NCBI GenBank assembly: GCA_002717625.1
Contig: PBEF01000019.1
Span: 1 to 45,313 of the forward strand
DNA length: 45,313 bases
Origin: Fidelibacterota bacterium
Lineage (GTDB): Bacteria; Fidelibacterota; Marinisomatia; SCGC-AAA003-L08; D37C17
Reading direction: 5' to 3'
Each line of letters opens with the position of its first letter. Position 1 is the first letter of the stretch. This document shows, piece after piece, positions 43,474 through 45,313 of this stretch. Position numbers and translations under genes: made by a program. The notes below the pieces were generated by a model. That model had not been told where the DNA came from and made no database searches. It saw only the letters and a program-made list of their open reading frames with translations.

Positions 43474-45313
43474 CTGAAAAAAACAATTCTAATCATTTTT
43501 ATAATTTTGAGCTTTGCAATTGCTCAAAAAAACATGGGAGGTTTTCCTTATAGTATAACACATCGCCTTCCAAACTTACTAAATAACGTTACTCTTCCTA
43601 ATATCAGCACAGAACAACTCTTAGAAGAAGATAAAAATGCTCCTTTAGCATCTTCTCTTCGCTATGGATATAAAATTAATGTTAATTTAACTTTAAACAA
43701 TTCAGGAGAATGGATAGAATTAGATACTGGTGATAGATTATGGAGATTATCAGTAGAAAGTAAAGATGCTCTTGCAATCTCATTAGAATTTAATCAATTT
43801 TTTATACCTGAGGATGCACACCTATTTATATATAATGAAGATCATTCAATGATTTTAGGTGCCTATACAAACGCTAATAATCAACCTGATATGTATTTTT
43901 CTACATCTTCAATTAAAGGAGATATCATCTATATAGAATATTATGAACCCTCTAGTGTGTATAATCAAGGACTTATACAAATAGATACTGTTATTCACAA
44001 TTATAAAGATGTATTCAATTTATATAAAAGCAGTAGAGATGAATCCTGTGGATATAATGTATGTTGTGATGAAGCAACAAGCTATGAGCTTCAAATTAAC
44101 TCAATAAGTTTTATGAGTACGGGAACCCATGTGTGTAGTGGAACGCTACTTAATAATACATTAGAAAATTATGCTCCTTTACTATGGACTGCATGGCATT
44201 GTATTGCCAATGTAGATGAAAATAATATTAGTAATATTAGATTTTATTTTAATTATGAAACTCAAAACTGCGATAATACATCCGCAGTGTATGGAGACTA
44301 TTTAACAGGTGGGGTACTACTATCTGATTCTGGTGGAATGAATCCAGATTATGCATTAATTTTACTAACTGATTCTTCAAATATATCCTCTGTAGAGGAT
44401 TTATGTTTTTCTGGATGGGATGCGAGTAGTTCTACTCCTACAATTGAATTAGGCATACATCATCCTGCAGGTTTACCTAAAAAAATTAATTTTGATGATG
44501 ATTTAGCTATTACATATAGTGGAGCTATTAATTGGGGAGATATTAATGAAGATGGTATTGTATCTAATTATGAACAATCTCCTGCTGGAACTCATAGAAA
44601 AGTTACTTGGGATACAGGTGGTACAGCTGGAGGTTCTTCTGGATCAGGATTATTTAATGATAATGGTTTATTAGTAGGACAGTTATCAGGAGGAAACAAT
44701 GATTGTGTCGATCCTACTACGCTATCAGACTGTCAAATAGCATCTAATTCAAATAGCTGCTATGAAATAGTAGGTTGTGAATGGTATAATAATCAGTGCG
44801 TACTAGCAACAACCACTGATTTTTATGGTAAATTTTCACATGCATTTAATGATGTAAGTCAATGGCTGGATCCTGCTAATTTAGGAGTAACATCCTTAGA
44901 GGGAATATGCGGTAACTGTAATACTTATGATGACTGTGGTGTATGTGATGGTCCTGGTTTAAATGAATATGGTTGCTGTAATAATGAAACTATAGATTGT
45001 ACCGGAAACTGTGGAGGGACAGCAGTTATAGATGAGTGTGGTGTGTGTGATGGTACTGGTATTGCAGATGGTGCATGTGACTGTGATGGCAACACATTAG
45101 ACTGTACTGGTGAGTGCGGTGGCAGTACTGAACTTGATGACTGTGGTGTATGTGATGGTCCTGGTTTAAATGAATATGGTTGTTGTAGTGATGAAATTCT
45201 AGATTGTAATGGAGACTGCGGAGGTACAGCAGTTATAGATGAGTGTGGTGTATGTGATGGTCCAGGCCCTGAGTTTGAGTGTATTGATCAATATGGTTTT
45301 TCTAAAGGACTAT
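43474..45313 (+). CDS. Second secreted S1-type serine peptidase, CTG start, runs off window
   Basis: An uninterrupted frame of 613 codons from a CTG at 43474, 3 nt after the previous stop. Read as Met, it begins MKKTILIIFIILSFAIAQ, which aligns with the signal peptide of the previous peptidase; the next in-frame ATG is internal, after that signal. The domains match the upstream paralogue: LLWTAWHC with the His, GGMNPDYALILLTD with the Asp and GGSSGSGLF with the Ser. After DVSQWLDPAN the tail differs: a Cys-rich region with CGVCDGPGLNEYGCC units in a 207-nt tandem repeat. The 3' end is beyond the window. Confidence 0.88.
   Translation, partial: MKKTILIIFIILSFAIAQKNMGGFPYSITHRLPNLLNNVTLPNISTEQLLEEDKNAPLASSLRYGYKINVNLTLNNSGEWIELDTGDRLWRLSVESKDALAISLEFNQFFIPEDAHLFIYNEDHSMILGAYTNANNQPDMYFSTSSIKGDIIYIEYYEPSSVYNQGLIQIDTVIHNYKDVFNLYKSSRDESCGYNVCCDEATSYELQINSISFMSTGTHVCSGTLLNNTLENYAPLLWTAWHCIANVDENNISNIRFYFNYETQNCDNTSAVYGDYLTGGVLLSDSGGMNPDYALILLTDSSNISSVEDLCFSGWDASSSTPTIELGIHHPAGLPKKINFDDDLAITYSGAINWGDINEDGIVSNYEQSPAGTHRKVTWDTGGTAGGSSGSGLFNDNGLLVGQLSGGNNDCVDPTTLSDCQIASNSNSCYEIVGCEWYNNQCVLATTTDFYGKFSHAFNDVSQWLDPANLGVTSLEGICGNCNTYDDCGVCDGPGLNEYGCCNNETIDCTGNCGGTAVIDECGVCDGTGIADGACDCDGNTLDCTGECGGSTELDDCGVCDGPGLNEYGCCSDEILDCNGDCGGTAVIDECGVCDGPGPEFECIDQYGFSKGL
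44929..45135 (+). repeat. 207-nt tandem repeat, copy 1
   Basis: Encodes a 69-residue Cys-rich unit starting DDCGVCDGPGLNEYGCC. Its first 51 nt and an internal 36-nt block (45019-45054) each match the next unit with one change. Confidence 0.8.
45136..45313 (+). repeat. 207-nt tandem repeat, copy 2 (cut by window end)
   Basis: Starts with the same 51 nt as 44929-44979 and contains the 36-nt block again at 45226-45261. It diverges near its end (PGPEFECIDQYGF) and the window stops before a full period. Confidence 0.75.

Overview
The window is a dense, very AT-rich bacterial chromosome segment. It carries no phage, plasmid, transposon or CRISPR signature. Lipoprotein signals, an LptD-like outer-membrane protein, a patatin-BamA type protein, C-terminal 'YPNPFNP' and dockerin-like tails, Cys-rich 'DECGVCxGxG' cassettes and a DUF2723-TPR protein together point to a Gram-negative member of the FCB group. 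Marine Marinimicrobia (SAR406) is my best guess. This is inferred from protein style, not from a marker gene.

Layout. (1) 1-4242: a suf operon for Fe-S cluster assembly (end of sufB, then sufC, sufD, sufE, a sufT-like gene and sufS), with overlapping or 1-nt joints, facing a convergent CGFS monothiol glutaredoxin. (2) 4633-13942: a cell-surface block with a patatin/POTRA/barrel protein, two paralogous large Cys-rich lipoproteins, a beta-rich outer-membrane protein and a tRNA-Leu(UAG) between the lipoproteins. (3) 13954-23278, minus strand: valS-recG-DUF2723-glycosyltransferase with 2-3 nt spacing. (4) 23379-24896: a gamma-glutamyltranspeptidase homologue without a signal peptide, closed by a strong hairpin terminator. 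(5) 24948-27222, minus strand: Nudix hydrolase, a degenerate AroQ-like protein, a small membrane protein, a thioesterase and a small lipoprotein. (6) 27305-31062, plus strand: PfkB kinase, YggT, a glutamate-synthase-like FMN protein broken by a -1 frameshift at an A-run, and an RlmL-type methyltransferase. (7) 31065-38460, minus strand: lptD-like, ptsN-like EIIA, hisS, thiI, xth and a TrmH-type methyltransferase. (8) 38672-end: three secreted peptidases in a row, a gingipain-like C25 enzyme and two tandem S1-type serine peptidases. The last starts at a CTG and runs off the window.

Most housekeeping genes look ordinary. The points most worth a second look are the frameshift at a classic slippery heptamer (28838-28844), the AroQ homologue that has lost its catalytic residues, the fourfold repeated disulfide-type module in the 13-kb lipoprotein, a Cys cassette shared by three exported proteins, a terminator-like hairpin inside the start of an outer-membrane protein gene, and the CTG-started peptidase with a 207-nt tandem repeat. 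I do not see a clearly new multi-gene defence or mobile system here.
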